NCBI GenBank assembly: GCA_044224705.1
Contig: JBGAJY010000020.1
Coordinates: 1 to 44,849 of the forward strand
Origin: M3007 sp044224705
Lineage (GTDB): Bacteria; Bacteroidota; Bacteroidia; Chitinophagales; Saprospiraceae
DNA: 44,849 bases
Reading direction: 5' to 3'
Part shown: one piece after another, positions 43,320 through 44,849 of the stretch
How positions within the stretch are numbered: the stretch's first letter is position 1
How the letters are laid out: each line of letters starts with the position of its first letter
Made by a program: the position numbers and the translations under genes
Notes under the pieces: generated by a model
The model's database searches: none
Seen by the model: the letters and a program-made list of their open reading frames with translations, nothing else
Told to the model about the DNA's origin: nothing

Positions 43320-44111
43320 ATGCAAGAACTGATGCGGCGCCTGCGCGCAAAATTTTACAAATGGACAGAGCGGAAACTCCGTGTGCAGATTGATCCTCTG
43401 GTAAAAACGGAACGCCTTGGAAGCCTTTACGGCGGCTGGATCGTCCCTGAAAACTGGTTCAATAAAGACTCGGTTTGCTACCTGGTGGGGGCAGGAGAGG
43501 ATATTTCGTTCGACCTGGCCCTGGTGTCAAAATACGCCACCCGTGCCTGGATCTTCGATCCGACTCCGCGCGCTTTGGCCCATTTTGAAAACTGGCGCAC
43601 CAAAACCCAACAGGGCCAACCAGGGCCTTGTAGCACTTGCCCGGGTGGTTATTACCCTGAATTCCCTCTCAACCTGCTCCACCACATCGTTTTTTGTTCG
43701 TTCGGCGTCTGGAGTGAAGATACCTGTCTCCGCTTTTTCGCCCCCCTAAACGAAGCGCATGTCTCCCACTCGCTGGTTAACTTGCAGCGCTCCGAAAAAC
43801 ACATCGAAGTGGAAGTCAAACGGCTTTCAACTATCATGAAGAATTTGGGGCACAGCCGGATCGATTTATTGAAATTAGATATTGAAGGCGCTGAGTATCA
43901 GGTTCTTGAAGCACTACTGGCCGACCGTCTTGAAGTGGATGTATTGTGCATCGAGTACGATGAAACTGCCGTGAATCACTTCGACCGGGCGTATCTGGAC
44001 CGGATTGAACAATCGCTGCAAACACTTGTAGCCAGCGGCTACCGGGTAATCGCCAAAGAAGCCCATTGCCACAATTATACCCTGGTTCACCAGCGCCGGC
44101 TTTCGTCATGA
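43320..44111 (+). CDS. FkbM-family methyltransferase
   Basis: A 263-residue SAM-dependent O-methyltransferase. A Rossmann start CYLVGAGEDISFDLAL (about residue 53) gives the SAM-binding glycine motif. KRLSTIMKNLGHSRIDLLKLDIEGAEYQVLEAL is the FkbM hallmark (about 168-200). An unusual Cys pair (PCSTCPGG) is inserted in the middle. FkbM enzymes methylate sugars in antibiotics and polysaccharides; here probably a surface glycan. Its stop overlaps the next gene's start as ATGA. Confidence 0.85.
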   Translation: MQELMRRLRAKFYKWTERKLRVQIDPLVKTERLGSLYGGWIVPENWFNKDSVCYLVGAGEDISFDLALVSKYATRAWIFDPTPRALAHFENWRTKTQQGQPGPCSTCPGGYYPEFPLNLLHHIVFCSFGVWSEDTCLRFFAPLNEAHVSHSLVNLQRSEKHIEVEVKRLSTIMKNLGHSRIDLLKLDIEGAEYQVLEALLADRLEVDVLCIEYDETAVNHFDRAYLDRIEQSLQTLVASGYRVIAKEAHCHNYTLVHQRRLSS

Positions 44112-44849
44112 ACGTTTTGCTGCTCAATACCTATACCCATGGCGGCGCCGGAGTGGCTTGCGTCCGTTTACAGAAAGCCCTTCGCGAATCGGGCGCCGGG
44201 GCAGAACTGCTTTCCACTGCCGATTTGAGTGCGAAATGGCCGTTTTATGCAGAAAGGCTCTCGTTTTTACCCTGCGAAAGAGACAAATCTGTCCGATTCT
44301 CTTTTTCCCTGGCCAATTTTGGACATGACATTTCCAGGCATCCGCTCGTGCAAAAAGCCGATGTGCTGCATTTGCATTGGATCAATCAAGGCTTTTTATC
44401 ACTTCGGAATATTCAAGCCCTGGCCAATTTGGGCAAGCCGATTGTCTGGACGCTGCACGACATGTGGGCTTTCACCGGGGGCTGCCATTATGCACAGGGT
44501 TGCGACCATTTTCAGCAATCCTGTGGTCACTGCCCTTTTTTGCGACGCCCCGCTGAAATGGACCTTTCCAAGAGGATTTGGCTCCGCAAACAGCGCCATT
44601 TCCCCAAAAACATCCACTTTGTCACTTGCAGCGCCTGGCTGGCGGGCATGGCTAAAAGCAGCGGCCTGCTTCATGAGTATCCTGTCACAGACATACCCAA
44701 CCCTATCGATACCGGGGTTTTTAAACCTTTAAGCGACCTGCAACGGCGCCAATTCCGAGTGGAATCAGGCATTGCTCCCGATGCCAAAGTGTTGCTGTTT
44801 GTGGCAATGAAAGTGAGCGAGCCGCGCAAAGGCTTTCAGTATTTGCAAG
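44108..44849 (+). CDS. GT4-like glycosyltransferase, 3' end outside the window
   Basis: An open reading frame of 247 codons with no stop before the window ends. It begins MNVLLLNTYTHGGAGVACVR, the glycine-rich N-terminal loop of GT-B glycosyltransferases. LHLHWINQGFLSL and WTLHDMWAFTGGCHYAQGC follow. A Cys/His cluster (GGCH, GC, SCGHCP) is characteristic of this WcaI/colanic-type group. NPIDTGVFKPL and FVAMKVSEPRKGFQYL mark the linker to the C-terminal donor domain, which is cut off. Its ATG overlaps the FkbM stop (ATGA), so the two are translationally coupled. Confidence 0.85.
   Translation, partial: MNVLLLNTYTHGGAGVACVRLQKALRESGAGAELLSTADLSAKWPFYAERLSFLPCERDKSVRFSFSLANFGHDISRHPLVQKADVLHLHWINQGFLSLRNIQALANLGKPIVWTLHDMWAFTGGCHYAQGCDHFQQSCGHCPFLRRPAEMDLSKRIWLRKQRHFPKNIHFVTCSAWLAGMAKSSGLLHEYPVTDIPNPIDTGVFKPLSDLQRRQFRVESGIAPDAKVLLFVAMKVSEPRKGFQYLQ

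Overview
The window looks like a scaffold from a Bacteroidota genome, most likely a Saprospiria/Lewinella-type lineage; the rank below phylum is inference. The evidence is two secreted proteins with type IX secretion C-terminal domains, an HYR/FG-GAP adhesin-like protein, a Bacteroidota-style TamB, bacillithiol ligase BshC, the Bacteroidota form of arginine decarboxylase, and promoters that carry the phylum's TAnnTTTG -7 element. A run of 54 N (22866-22919) shows it is a draft assembly. No rRNA, tRNA, CRISPR array, IS element or phage gene was seen.

Layout. 1-4.6 kb: a giant T9SS-exported HYR/FG-GAP protein. 4.6-9.1 kb (minus strand): bshC, a flavin monooxygenase and an alpha/beta hydrolase with a TPR-like tail. 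9.3-10.9 kb: ettA. 11.0-12.0 kb: a class A beta-lactamase-fold serine hydrolase. 12.2-15.6 kb: a membrane protein, a Bax-inhibitor-1 family protein, a GNAT acetyltransferase, a small unknown protein and a coiled-coil membrane-anchored protein. 15.7-20.7 kb: tamB. 20.7-22.8 kb: a periplasmic DsrE-like protein and a Kelch-like T9SS protein.

22.8-39.0 kb is the most interesting part: a sulfur-compound oxidation and trafficking island. It holds a sterol-desaturase-family hydroxylase with a small membrane protein, a SoxB-like thiosulfohydrolase and a TsdA-like diheme cytochrome, a decayed sulfide:quinone oxidoreductase (sqr) pseudogene, a 1-Cys peroxiredoxin, two paralogous persulfide-dioxygenase-like MBL/rhodanese fusions, a TlpA-type thioredoxin, an operon of two YeeE/YedE transporter halves plus a rhodanese lipoprotein and three very small membrane proteins, an OprD-like porin, a TauE/SafE exporter and a Crp/Fnr-family regulator.

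Six promoters in this island carry a CRP-type palindrome (GTGA-N6-TCAC). In all six the palindrome lies exactly 27 nt upstream of the TTTG of an A-N-N-TTTG -7 element, which would centre it near -41.5, the class II activator position. A seventh, degenerate copy precedes the first MBL/rhodanese gene. The Crp/Fnr protein at 38333-38965 has the R-E-x-x-S-R recognition helix expected for GTGA and a C-x5-C pair that could be a thiol sensor. I infer a locally encoded sulfur regulon.

39.3-44.8 kb: a MarR regulator and a small secreted NTF2-like protein, arginine decarboxylase, a DEDDh exonuclease, and the start of a polysaccharide cluster (a GT2-like glycosyltransferase, an FkbM methyltransferase and a GT4-type glycosyltransferase cut by the window end).
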